DNA of 23,468 nt, from the NCBI GenBank assembly GCA_013003285.1, contig JABDJY010000104.1:1-23468 (forward strand). The letters run 5' to 3'. Shown here one piece after another: positions 8,238 through 15,001 of the stretch. The translations under genes and the position numbers were made by a program. The notes under the pieces were generated by a model. The model saw only the letters and a program-made list of their open reading frames with translations, did no database searches and was not told the DNA's origin. Within the stretch, counting starts at the first letter, position 1, and the number at the start of each line of letters is the position of its first letter. This stretch comes from Alphaproteobacteria bacterium (lineage in GTDB: Bacteria; Pseudomonadota; Alphaproteobacteria; UBA6615).

Positions 8238-9213
8238 TATTGGCAGCTCCGATCTCCGTTAAGGTCGTGCCCGTGAAATCAATTTTTAGCGGAAAGCTCT
8301 TCAGTCCGAGCGTGCGCGCAAGGGAGTCATGATCCGGGTGACAGAGCAGAAGAAAGCCGGTCTGGCCCGCGCCGAGAAGTTTACCGCCGGTGGCGCCGCT
8401 CTGCAGCGCGAGCTCGTAAACTTGGTCTATGCGGTCATTGGTGATGCCGTCGGTCAGCGCCCGTTTCTTTTGCCAGGCTTCATCGAGAATCGGACCGATG
8501 AGGTCCGCGTGGCCAGCCTCTAGCTCGGCCCTCAGCGCATCGACCGCGCCGACCATTTCCGCGATCAGCTTGGTCTTTCTCGGCCGATCGTCGTCTGCGT
8601 TTTGTCGTTCCAGGAGCCGGTTGGCGTCGCGCGTTCCGCCGATATAGTAAAAGCGTAGCTGACGTTCGAGAGTTTCTATTGTGTTCGCTTGGATGTCGAC
8701 CGGCTCGCTGGTTACGGTTCCGTCCTGGTTGAACCGAAATACGTTGAGCCCGCCGAACGCGGCCGCATATTGGTCCTGCTTACCGATGGGTGACTTGAGC
8801 ACATTAATCTCGATATCACAGGCCTGCTCGGCAAGCTCCCGCGGCGGTACAATTTCCCGATTTTGCGCATAGAGCGCGTTTAACAGTCCGACGGTAAAGC
8901 TACTGGACGATCCCAGGCCGGTTCCGGCGGGAACATCGGCAATCGAGGCAATTTCCATCCCGCCATCGAGCGGCACGCGTTCAAGACACGACCGGATAAT
9001 GGGATGCTGAATGTCCTCAATGTTGTCGACATCCTCAAGCTTTGAATATTTTAGACGAAACCGGTCCTCCCCGAAAAAGGGGTGAATCGTGACGTACATA
9101 TATTGCGCGATGGCAGCGCTGATGACGGCGCCGCCATAGCGTTCATAGTACCATGGCAGATCACTGCTACCGCCGAGGAAACTTGCACGGAACGGCGTGC
9201 GGGAAATAATCAT
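8227..9213 (-). CDS. GHMP-family sugar kinase, D-glycero-D-manno-heptose 7-phosphate kinase (HddA)-like
   Basis: A 328-residue GHMP kinase. MIISRTPFRASFLGGSSDLP (1-20) is the N-terminal signature shared by HddA-like kinases. The ATP-binding glycine/serine loop is PAGTGLGSSSSF (95-106). SPIGKQDQYAAAFGG (141-155) carries the conserved QDQ segment, and SGATGGKLLGAGQTGFLLL (272-290) is the C-terminal GHMP motif. HddA phosphorylates D-glycero-D-manno-heptose 7-phosphate at C1, on the way to GDP-heptose for S-layer or capsule glycans. Other GHMP kinases of this subgroup act on fucose or galactose-type sugars, so the substrate is provisional. The sugar nucleotidyltransferase at 11819-12853 fits as the next step. 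The start codon shares one base with the upstream methyltransferase stop (TAATG), fixing the start. Confidence 0.88.
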   Translation of the reverse strand: MIISRTPFRASFLGGSSDLPWYYERYGGAVISAAIAQYMYVTIHPFFGEDRFRLKYSKLEDVDNIEDIQHPIIRSCLERVPLDGGMEIASIADVPAGTGLGSSSSFTVGLLNALYAQNREIVPPRELAEQACDIEINVLKSPIGKQDQYAAAFGGLNVFRFNQDGTVTSEPVDIQANTIETLERQLRFYYIGGTRDANRLLERQNADDDRPRKTKLIAEMVGAVDALRAELEAGHADLIGPILDEAWQKKRALTDGITNDRIDQVYELALQSGATGGKLLGAGQTGFLLLCHPDHDSLARTLGLKSFPLKIDFTGTTLTEIGAANNVS

Positions 9214-9917
9214 TACAGATTAGAGCCTGCTGATGGGGTCGATTGATCGATGCGATATAGCGTCCGGTTGAGCTGGAAGATAGGCGCCATGCTTGTCCAA
9301 CCTTGGGTCGCGAACCACGCCCTCCACCATTGTTCCGGATCGTCGGCATCTCGGTCCGGCAGGCAATCGCGATAGTTGGCCCCGCTGTCGCGTGCGAACG
9401 GCACTTCGAAGAACAGGGTTTGCCGCGTTTTTTGAAGTACGGTTGACAGCATATCCAGGGCAGGTCCCTCTCCGTACAAGCGGGCCCAATGATGAAAGAC
9501 CGCCATGAGAATGGTAAAATCGCATTCGGGAAGGCCCCGCGCATTGTCCGGTGTGACGTACATATTCAGCGGGATTACGTTGCCGGGTGTGAACATCCGT
9601 TTCGCTGCGAGGAAAACCTGAAAGATGTCGTCCGCCCCTTCGATTCCGTACATGAGCCGGTCGGGCCCGGCGAGGCTAAAGACATAAAAGCCATTGTTGC
9701 AGCCGATATCCATGCCGAAGTGATGGCCGCTCCCAAGGTTGTCGCGTATGGCGTCCAACCTGCCGTAAATTCGAGACGAAAATGAAGCGCCGCCGAAGGA
9801 TACATGCGGTAACGGCTGGTATTGGCTCATCCAACCGAAACGGTGGAAGACGCGTGTCAGCAATAAGATGGTTCGGGTCGAAAACAGGGAGACCAGCCTC
9901 CCGAATGCGTCAGCCAT
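9213..9917 (-). CDS. Class I SAM-dependent methyltransferase
   Basis: A 234-residue protein whose AdoMet-binding motif I is HFGMDIGCNNGFY (66-78), followed by an acidic residue at the end of the next strand (GIEGAD, 91-96). CDFTILMAVFHHW (132-144) matches the region after motif II, where HHW contains the usual post-motif histidines. The first 60 residues have a hydrophobic/basic stretch (RLVSLFSTRTILLLTRVF) that could associate with the membrane. It may methylate a sugar, phosphate or carboxyl group of the glycan; the substrate cannot be assigned. Its stop overlaps the GHMP kinase start by one base (TAATG). It follows the kinase-fold protein after 40 nt. It is not closely similar to the other methyltransferase at 10985-11800. 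Confidence 0.85.
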   Translation of the reverse strand: MADAFGRLVSLFSTRTILLLTRVFHRFGWMSQYQPLPHVSFGGASFSSRIYGRLDAIRDNLGSGHHFGMDIGCNNGFYVFSLAGPDRLMYGIEGADDIFQVFLAAKRMFTPGNVIPLNMYVTPDNARGLPECDFTILMAVFHHWARLYGEGPALDMLSTVLQKTRQTLFFEVPFARDSGANYRDCLPDRDADDPEQWWRAWFATQGWTSMAPIFQLNRTLYRIDQSTPSAGSNL

Positions 9918-9957
9918 TACTAATCTCTGCCCGTTCGATCAAAACCCGTGCCCGCCG

Positions 9958-10845
9958 TTACACGGTCTTTTGCTGAAGGTGCCGTTGGAGATCGGCGACG
10001 GCGCGGTGCATTTTTTGTTGTCGAGCGCCCCGGTCGGCGACGGCGCTCTTCTTAGATTTTGATCGGATCACCTGCAGCACTCTGGCCAGCACGGACCAGC
10101 GCCGCGATGACAGGACGCCCCCGACTTGCGCCTCGACTTGTTCAAACAGGGTTCCGGAAAGCGCCGGGGACAAGTTGGCGGCCAATTTCTCCAAATTGAT
10201 CATCATCGGTTCACGGTCGACGACACCCATGGTGTCGACATAGGCAACGGTCCCGTCTCCGGACCACACGAAGTTCGGTAAGCTGACATCGCCAAAAGAT
10301 TCGCCGACGCGGATCTTCGTGGGGATGTCGAGTATTTCGAGCTCCTGCAGGACGGCTTCGCGAATGGCGCTGGGAATGAGTCCGTCCGCGGCAAGGTCAT
10401 CCGTCATGGTTTGTAACCGATCTCGCGTCAGGTAATTCGGAACTTCGGGCATACGCCGATAAGTCTGGGCGAGACATTCAGCCAGGCCGTTAATCGTATC
10501 CGGCATAGGCGGCTGTTCGGAGAGCGTCGGGCCCTGGCGCCATTCGACAATCATCGCGACATCATCGCAATTGATCAGTACTGGCAAATGGCCGGTTTCC
10601 ATGAGCGACCGATAGGTTTTCTGCTGTCGGGCAAAACGCGTGAGACGGTCGGCGTCTTCTTGGTAGGAAGGGCGTATTTCGACCAGCTTATAGGTTTGCT
10701 CGCCGCGGATGATCTTGAAATTTCGCGTCAGCCGCCGGTCCCGTCCCAGCACCTCATTCCAGAATCCGAATAGGGGAACTGTCCGGTAATCGCCGGAAAG
10801 ACAGCTTTGTAATGATGCGCGTGAACGAACACTAGGCCGGAACAT
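9958..10845 (-). CDS. Divergent kinase-fold (APH/LPS-kinase-like) protein
   Basis: A 295-residue soluble protein that I do not match to a named family with confidence. Kinase-like features are a lysine in the strand YKLVEIRPS (52-60), a possible hinge in MIVEWRQGPTL (98-108), a catalytic-loop-like SFGDVSLPNFVW (183-194) with Asp and Asn spaced as in HGDxxxxN, and a DFG-like AYVDTMGV (201-208). The His of the APH Brenner motif is replaced by Phe. The C-terminus (about 258-295) is strongly basic and Gln-rich, as in membrane- or polyanion-associated proteins. A role phosphorylating a sugar (as WaaP or APH-like enzymes do) is inferred. The 139-nt gap upstream holds a 29-codon reading frame and small palindromes. 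Alternatively it could be a pseudokinase. Confidence 0.7.
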   Translation of the reverse strand: MFRPSVRSRASLQSCLSGDYRTVPLFGFWNEVLGRDRRLTRNFKIIRGEQTYKLVEIRPSYQEDADRLTRFARQQKTYRSLMETGHLPVLINCDDVAMIVEWRQGPTLSEQPPMPDTINGLAECLAQTYRRMPEVPNYLTRDRLQTMTDDLAADGLIPSAIREAVLQELEILDIPTKIRVGESFGDVSLPNFVWSGDGTVAYVDTMGVVDREPMMINLEKLAANLSPALSGTLFEQVEAQVGGVLSSRRWSVLARVLQVIRSKSKKSAVADRGARQQKMHRAVADLQRHLQQKTV

Positions 10846-10898
10846 TCGAGGCGCCTAACTACCGGTCCAAAAATTGTCGGAACTAGATTCGCAAGAGA

Positions 10899-10988
10899 TC
10901 ATGACGACCTCCGAGTCTGCGCCTGGATAAAGCGGAAGGCCTTCCCCATCGACCCATCACACCGTGCACATTGCGCACAGGTTGTCAT
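10899..10988 (-). CDS. Possible ATGA-coupled micro-ORF (29 aa, Cys-rich)
   Basis: In the 139-nt gap between the methyltransferase and the kinase-fold gene there is a short frame, MTTCAQCARCDGSMGKAFRF plus nine more residues. Its ATG overlaps the methyltransferase TGA by 4 nt (ATGA), the junction style used repeatedly in this operon. The peptide has a CxxCxxC cluster near its N-terminus. Its stop again overlaps an ATG (ATGA) that opens a 15-codon frame. It could be a leader/coupling peptide or chance. Nothing in the composition proves translation, so treat it as weak. Confidence 0.2.
   Translation of the reverse strand: MTTCAQCARCDGSMGKAFRFIQAQTRRSS
10964..10978 (+). promoter_or_regulatory. 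Imperfect palindrome GTGCACATTGCGCAC in an unusually long gap
   Basis: The arms GTGC and GCAC are perfect, with one further paired step, around an AT-rich centre. A 12-base perfect palindrome (GGAAGGCCTTCC) lies 18 nt away at 10934-10945. The gap is one of the two longest in an otherwise packed operon, so a regulator site or an internal hairpin is possible. I see no convincing -35/-10 pair beside it. The overlap with the possible micro-ORF makes the call tentative. Confidence 0.15.
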
Positions 10989-11800
10989 TTGCGGAGCACC
11001 AGGACGCGTAAACGCAGGACGTTGTGGAGATATTCGGCAGGAGGAATTCGCATGACCTTTGCCACCTTGGCGAGCCCGCCCGGCCAATGGGAGAAAAAAT
11101 TCGCCTCTTCGAAAGACACGCTGGTGAAGTAGGGCGAGAAGATTTTTTTGATTTTTCGGCGGCTCGGGTAATTGCAACTCTTGGTTAGATAGAAGCGCAT
11201 TCGCTCGGCACGCTGCCGGTTGCTCAGGCCCGCATGGGCTGGGGCCCAGTGGCGCCGGTAATAAGGCGATACCAGTACGTATAAACGCAGGTACCACAGG
11301 GAGTGCAAGGCGCCCCCAAAGGGAAGATTGGTGTGCCCCTCCAGAGGCCGCAATGGTCCGGGGAACAGATGAACCTGTACCCCACCGGGCGCGGTGGTTC
11401 GCGACAGTTCACGCGCAACCGTTTCATAGTTCATGACATGTTCGAAGACCACATTCGAGACGACGAGATTGAATTCTTCGCTTTCGAAAGGTAACGCGTA
11501 TTGCTCCAGCGGTATGTTTCCGATCATCGGAAGCCGGAGCAGTTTGATGTTCTCGAATTTCTTTTGAGCGTTAAATGCTTCAGGGCTTTGTTTCAGGCCC
11601 GCCACTTCGAAGCCGAAACACTGGTGAAGCCCCGCGGCGTCGAACTGTGCAAGCAGTTCGCCATGCCCACAGCCGAATTCGAGAAGCTTGGGATCCGACT
11701 CGAGCCCGAGTCCCTCGGATTCGAAAAATCGCAGGCAGCAGGTCACGAATTTACTCTGCTGTACGCTTCTATCTTCTGCAACGGCTGTGGCTTTAACCAT
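10985..11800 (-). CDS. Class I SAM-dependent methyltransferase
   Basis: A 271-residue methyltransferase with motif I KLLEFGCGHGELL (38-50), the acidic end of strand 2 in CFGFEVAGL (61-69) and the post-motif segment FNLVVSNVVFEHV (110-122). The last matches Methyltransf_11-type enzymes. After the Rossmann core comes a C-terminal extension of about 110 residues, rich in aromatic and basic residues (SPYYRRHWAP; YPSRRKIKKIFSPYF), of the kind that contacts lipid-linked or large substrates. It probably methylates a polysaccharide sugar or a chain-terminal group; the exact target is unknown. The ATG at 11800 lies 18 nt after the nucleotidyltransferase stop. The gene ends at the 139-nt gap that carries the micro-ORF. 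Confidence 0.9.
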   Translation of the reverse strand: MVKATAVAEDRSVQQSKFVTCCLRFFESEGLGLESDPKLLEFGCGHGELLAQFDAAGLHQCFGFEVAGLKQSPEAFNAQKKFENIKLLRLPMIGNIPLEQYALPFESEEFNLVVSNVVFEHVMNYETVARELSRTTAPGGVQVHLFPGPLRPLEGHTNLPFGGALHSLWYLRLYVLVSPYYRRHWAPAHAGLSNRQRAERMRFYLTKSCNYPSRRKIKKIFSPYFTSVSFEEANFFSHWPGGLAKVAKVMRIPPAEYLHNVLRLRVLVLRK

Positions 11801-11818
11801 GATAGCGCTCGGCCTGGC

Positions 11819-12853
11819 CTATAGGTTCTGATCGGCGGGGTCTGATTTATGCAGCCCCTTAAACTGGGCGATACGCGAGCGTGCGGCGTTGAACCCGAAA
11901 CGCGTGCACACCGACACCAACTGACTTTCGTTGAATTCATCTAGGTAGAAATCAGCGTAAACGTTGGCGTCGTTCAACCGCCGTTTCAACACCTTTACCA
12001 CGTCCCCGAATAAGACCACCGGCCACCGCCGATCATTGTAAAATGCGAGCGCTGCGATATCGTCGTCGCTGATATCGGTGGCGGACTGTGAATCGAGAAA
12101 CAGCGCGCCTGCGGTGCGGCCGTTAGCCCGGCGTGCCCCAACAATATCGGCGCTTACGTCCTCTTGCGCCTTCTCATACCGCGCTGGTGTTCCGAAATCT
12201 TGAAGGTATTCCCAGCTCCGGTATGCTTGGAGCGCTCTCTTCTTTTGCAACATGCGTGGGAACACGTCGTGTAACCAGTCGCACGCGCCGTCTGGAATTG
12301 CCGGCAGAATGTCGGGTTCGAGGATATACGCCGCCGCATTGGTCAGGTTTTCGTAGTAACGCTCCGGGTCATGCGGTTTGCGGTCGATGCGCGTGATCCT
12401 ATCGTTGCGGTCGACCGCCACCAGATCGGAATCGTGCATGTGAGAATTTGGTTGCACGAGAATCGTTGCGGTCGCTTTCATTCGAGAATGATAATCTTCG
12501 AACCGGCGCAGGTCGAGGTCGCAACTAATATCACCATAGAGAACCAGCATTCTCTCATCGACATTGCCAGCCAGATCCCTGAAACACCCTGCGGTTCCGC
12601 CTGGGGTGTGTTCGACGACGAGTTGGATGTCCAGGTCGCGCGCTTCTTGCGTTTGCGCCAGATGCCGCTGGACCTGTTCCGCTCCGTCCCCGGCCAGTAC
12701 GATGACCCGCCGGTAGCCAAACTCGCGGCCGAGCGCAAGCAAGCGATCAATATTCGGCTGCGCCCCAATCGGTGCGAGGACTTTTGGCAAATCATCGATG
12801 AGCGGCTTAAGCCGCGATCCCTTACCCCCCGCGACGATGACAAGAACCGTCAT
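11819..12853 (-). CDS. Sugar-1-phosphate nucleotidyltransferase (HddC-like) with degenerate HAD tail
   Basis: A 344-residue two-part protein. Residues 1-223 are a nucleotidyltransferase: the pyrophosphorylase signature VAGGKGSRLKPL (7-18), PKVLAPIG (23-30), the metal-binding Asp in LYGDIS (105-110) and the closing YLQDFGTPARYEKAQEDV (206-223). This matches enzymes such as HddC (GDP-heptose) or RmlA/ManC relatives. Where HddC-GmhB fusions continue with a HAD phosphatase (FLDRDG), this protein reads LFLDSQSATD (241-250). One Asp is kept, but the second catalytic Asp is Gln, and no later HAD motifs are visible in about 120 residues. The likely job is to activate the product of the HddA-like kinase. 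It overlaps the GT2 gene stop by 4 nt (ATGA). The nucleotide used cannot be read. Confidence 0.88.
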   Translation of the reverse strand: MTVLVIVAGGKGSRLKPLIDDLPKVLAPIGAQPNIDRLLALGREFGYRRVIVLAGDGAEQVQRHLAQTQEARDLDIQLVVEHTPGGTAGCFRDLAGNVDERMLVLYGDISCDLDLRRFEDYHSRMKATATILVQPNSHMHDSDLVAVDRNDRITRIDRKPHDPERYYENLTNAAAYILEPDILPAIPDGACDWLHDVFPRMLQKKRALQAYRSWEYLQDFGTPARYEKAQEDVSADIVGARRANGRTAGALFLDSQSATDISDDDIAALAFYNDRRWPVVLFGDVVKVLKRRLNDANVYADFYLDEFNESQLVSVCTRFGFNAARSRIAQFKGLHKSDPADQNL

Positions 12854-13734
12854 CTTGGCCGCAACTTGTGCAACAGGACGTGGACGGCGGAAAATAACTT
12901 CGTCGGTTCGTGCCGAAGGACAGACAAAAGACCGTCGATTCGATCAGGCACCCTTTTCCCGCCGAAAAGCCGGAAAAATCCGGAATCTGCCGCAAGCCGT
13001 TTGTAGACAGCGGGGGCCATGGCGGCGCCGTGCTTCTGAAGAAAAAGGCGCTTACCGCTGACCTGGAACGGATGGAACCCAAAACTTCCCGACGCCTGCT
13101 CCGAGGCATGGATACGGTATCGTATCAACTCCTCCTCGATCACAGCGATCCGCGCGTCGGCGGCTTTAAGGCGTATGTAGAGGTCCTTGTCTTCTGAACC
13201 GAGTAAGGATGCATCGAACCCGCCGATCTTGTCATAGATCGATCGCGCCACAACGATGTTCGAGCCGACAAAGCCGATATTGCGCTCATAGGGGTCGTGC
13301 TGCAGGTGGTCGGTCGGGAAATGCTTGCCGCTCCATTCGCGATCCGCGTCGAAACAACGTAGCCAGGCGACCGTTACCTCGCTGCTTTCCGCATTGAGAT
13401 GGTCGCGAACGCGCTCAAGATATGTGGGCATCATCATGTCATCATCGTCGAGAAAGGCGAGGAAATCGCCCTGTGTGGCTGCCGCGCCGGCGTTGCGCGC
13501 GGCGGCGGGCCCCTCATCTTCGATCCGGACGAAAACGATCGGAATATCGGTCGGAACCGGTTGAGCCTCCTCCCATAGCGGCCGCACCGGTGGTGTCGAA
13601 CCGTCATCGACGATGCAGATCTCATAAGGCGGAACAGTTTGCGTGACCGCCGATCGCACCGCCTCCTGCATATACTCAAAGCGATTGTGCGTCGTCACAA
13701 TAACCGAAAAGCGACGGCCCGAGGTTTCGGTCAT
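12850..13734 (-). CDS. Glycosyltransferase family 2 (GT-A fold)
   Basis: A 294-residue inverting glycosyltransferase. The N-terminal nucleotide-binding strand FSVIVTTHNRFEYM is at 9-22, VDDGS at 42-46, and the metal-binding DxD region in FLAFLDDDDMMMP at 91-103. The putative catalytic/acceptor segment LGSEDKDLYIRL (178-189) carries the ED motif expected before the active-site helix. No transmembrane segment is visible, so it acts in the cytoplasm on lipid-linked intermediates. It is joined by ATGA overlaps on both sides, to the P-loop kinase upstream (13731-13734) and the nucleotidyltransferase downstream (12850-12853). This tight coupling suggests it transfers the sugar made or modified by these neighbours. 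Sugar specificity is unknown. Confidence 0.93.
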   Translation of the reverse strand: MTETSGRRFSVIVTTHNRFEYMQEAVRSAVTQTVPPYEICIVDDGSTPPVRPLWEEAQPVPTDIPIVFVRIEDEGPAAARNAGAAATQGDFLAFLDDDDMMMPTYLERVRDHLNAESSEVTVAWLRCFDADREWSGKHFPTDHLQHDPYERNIGFVGSNIVVARSIYDKIGGFDASLLGSEDKDLYIRLKAADARIAVIEEELIRYRIHASEQASGSFGFHPFQVSGKRLFLQKHGAAMAPAVYKRLAADSGFFRLFGGKRVPDRIDGLLSVLRHEPTKLFSAVHVLLHKLRPR

Positions 13735-14282
13735 GACGATTTCGGCGTGGTCAGAATGAAATCCAGCGCAGTTTGCGCGCTCGCCATTTCGTCTAATGCT
13801 ACTGTGTCGATAGCAATCTTTCGGTGCGCCGGGTAACGTTCATAAACATCGCGCCACTTCACTAAATCGCGCCGGCATCCTTCCAGCGACCGTTCCGGTT
13901 TACGAGCGATAATCGCCTCGGCCGTTCCGTGGCAAAGAATGGCGACACTGGCGGAGGGTAGAACGCAACGGTAAATCCACCGCAGGACCGGATTGCCGGA
14001 GACGACGCCCCATCCCGGCACGCGATCGACGAGAACGAAGCCCTCGTCGGGTAAGGCGCCGCGCCGTAATAGATAGTCTAATGAGAACAGGAATATTCGG
14101 GCGAAAATATTGTTGTCCCCATGCCGCTCATAGTAACGCCGCAGCCACGGCATCCGGGCCTCGCGCAGCCCAAAATAAACATAGGCACTAGGTTCCGGCA
14201 ACGACGTCAGCAATCGCTCGCACAAGGTCGACTTGCCCGACCCGTCGGTGCCAAGCACAAGAATTAGCGTTCGCGTTCCCAT
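13731..14282 (-). CDS. P-loop (thymidylate-kinase-like) nucleotide/sugar kinase
   Basis: A 183-residue P-loop kinase. Walker A is GTDGSGKST (11-19). FVLVDRVPGWG (82-92) has the Asp-Arg of the thymidylate-kinase DR motif, and ARKPERSLE (126-134) looks like the basic lid that closes over ATP. It is shorter than typical Tmk (about 200-215 residues) and lacks the usual TMP-binding residues I would look for, so an unconventional substrate is more likely than dTMP. A metabolic kinase inside a glycan operon fits donor phosphorylation or sugar phosphorylation. The start at 14282 shares one base with the preceding stop (TGATG). An in-frame start nine codons upstream would extend into the previous gene. 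Confidence 0.82.
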   Translation of the reverse strand: MGTRTLILVLGTDGSGKSTLCERLLTSLPEPSAYVYFGLREARMPWLRRYYERHGDNNIFARIFLFSLDYLLRRGALPDEGFVLVDRVPGWGVVSGNPVLRWIYRCVLPSASVAILCHGTAEAIIARKPERSLEGCRRDLVKWRDVYERYPAHRKIAIDTVALDEMASAQTALDFILTTPKSS

Positions 14283-15001
14283 CAGGGCTTCAGTAACGCC
14301 CCAGCCCACGACAAGGCGTCAGCGTGCTTGGCGCGACGGCGATCATCGAGGCGCCCCATAGCGATATCTTGGTCGGCTTCAAGTTCGACACGGCAGATCA
14401 CGTACCGGATTGTTTGCATCACGTCGCAACTGTTCTCACCGACCTGTTGCTGCAGATCTGTAAGCCAGGAAGTGTCCGTCGCGTTGGTTCGCCGCACGAC
14501 CTCGGGATGGAGCACATCGTAAGGCGCCCAGAAATGAGGGCGAAAATTGCCCCAATCGATCAGAACGGGTTTTCCGTCGTGAAGGAGGCAATTTGCCATG
14601 CACAGGTCGCCGTGGGTGCTGGCGCAGATCTCCCCGTCGAAGATATCGTTCATGCGTTGGGGCCAGCAATCCCGCGGATCAGCGATCGCGGCTAAGGAAG
14701 GAAAATATTTGTTCCAACCGCCCGACGCCGGAAGGTGTGCGCCGATTCGCTGCTGGACTGCCGACAACACCATTGATAACGCGGCGTCATCCGCCGGCTC
14801 GCACAGCGCCGCATGTTTGATGAAGCCAAGGCGGTACCGTGCCGGCTGTAAATAGTGCGACCAGAATTCGTCACGGGCCGCTTGTGCCGTGCCGCGGGTT
14901 TCGCGCAACAGGCCGCGACGCGCACGCGGCGTGGCCGCGAGTTTGAAATGACGGTTGTCGAAACGAAAGACAAGGCATGCGCTGCCGGGCGACAGCCGCA
15001 T
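14282..15001 (-). CDS. Aminoglycoside-phosphotransferase-fold (APH/choline-kinase-like) kinase
   Basis: A 239-residue APH-family protein. The catalytic Brenner motif STHGDLCMAN is at 128-137, with the base Asp132 and metal-binding Asn137. The second metal-binding Asp lies in VLIDWGNFRP (146-155). The N-lobe is short and lacks a clear Gly-rich loop, so the family (choline/ethanolamine kinase, fructosamine kinase, sugar kinases) cannot be narrowed. The active-site residues are intact. In a polysaccharide operon such enzymes usually phosphorylate a small alcohol or sugar. It lies between two P-loop kinases and shares one base with each neighbour (TGATG junctions at 15001 and 14282). These junctions fix the start against a 20-residue longer frame. 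Confidence 0.87.
   Translation of the reverse strand: MRLSPGSACLVFRFDNRHFKLAATPRARRGLLRETRGTAQAARDEFWSHYLQPARYRLGFIKHAALCEPADDAALSMVLSAVQQRIGAHLPASGGWNKYFPSLAAIADPRDCWPQRMNDIFDGEICASTHGDLCMANCLLHDGKPVLIDWGNFRPHFWAPYDVLHPEVVRRTNATDTSWLTDLQQQVGENSCDVMQTIRYVICRVELEADQDIAMGRLDDRRRAKHADALSWAGALLKP

Noticed and set aside
10899..11297. A 132-residue minus-strand frame overlapping the end of the methyltransferase.
   Set aside because: Most of it is an out-of-frame reading of the methyltransferase. Only its last 29 codons, past the methyltransferase stop, were kept as a weak micro-ORF.
13731..14282. Housekeeping thymidylate kinase (tmk).
   Set aside because: The protein is short, embedded in a glycan operon by 1- and 4-nt overlaps, and I cannot see the usual dTMP-binding residues. 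Only the P-loop kinase fold is supported.
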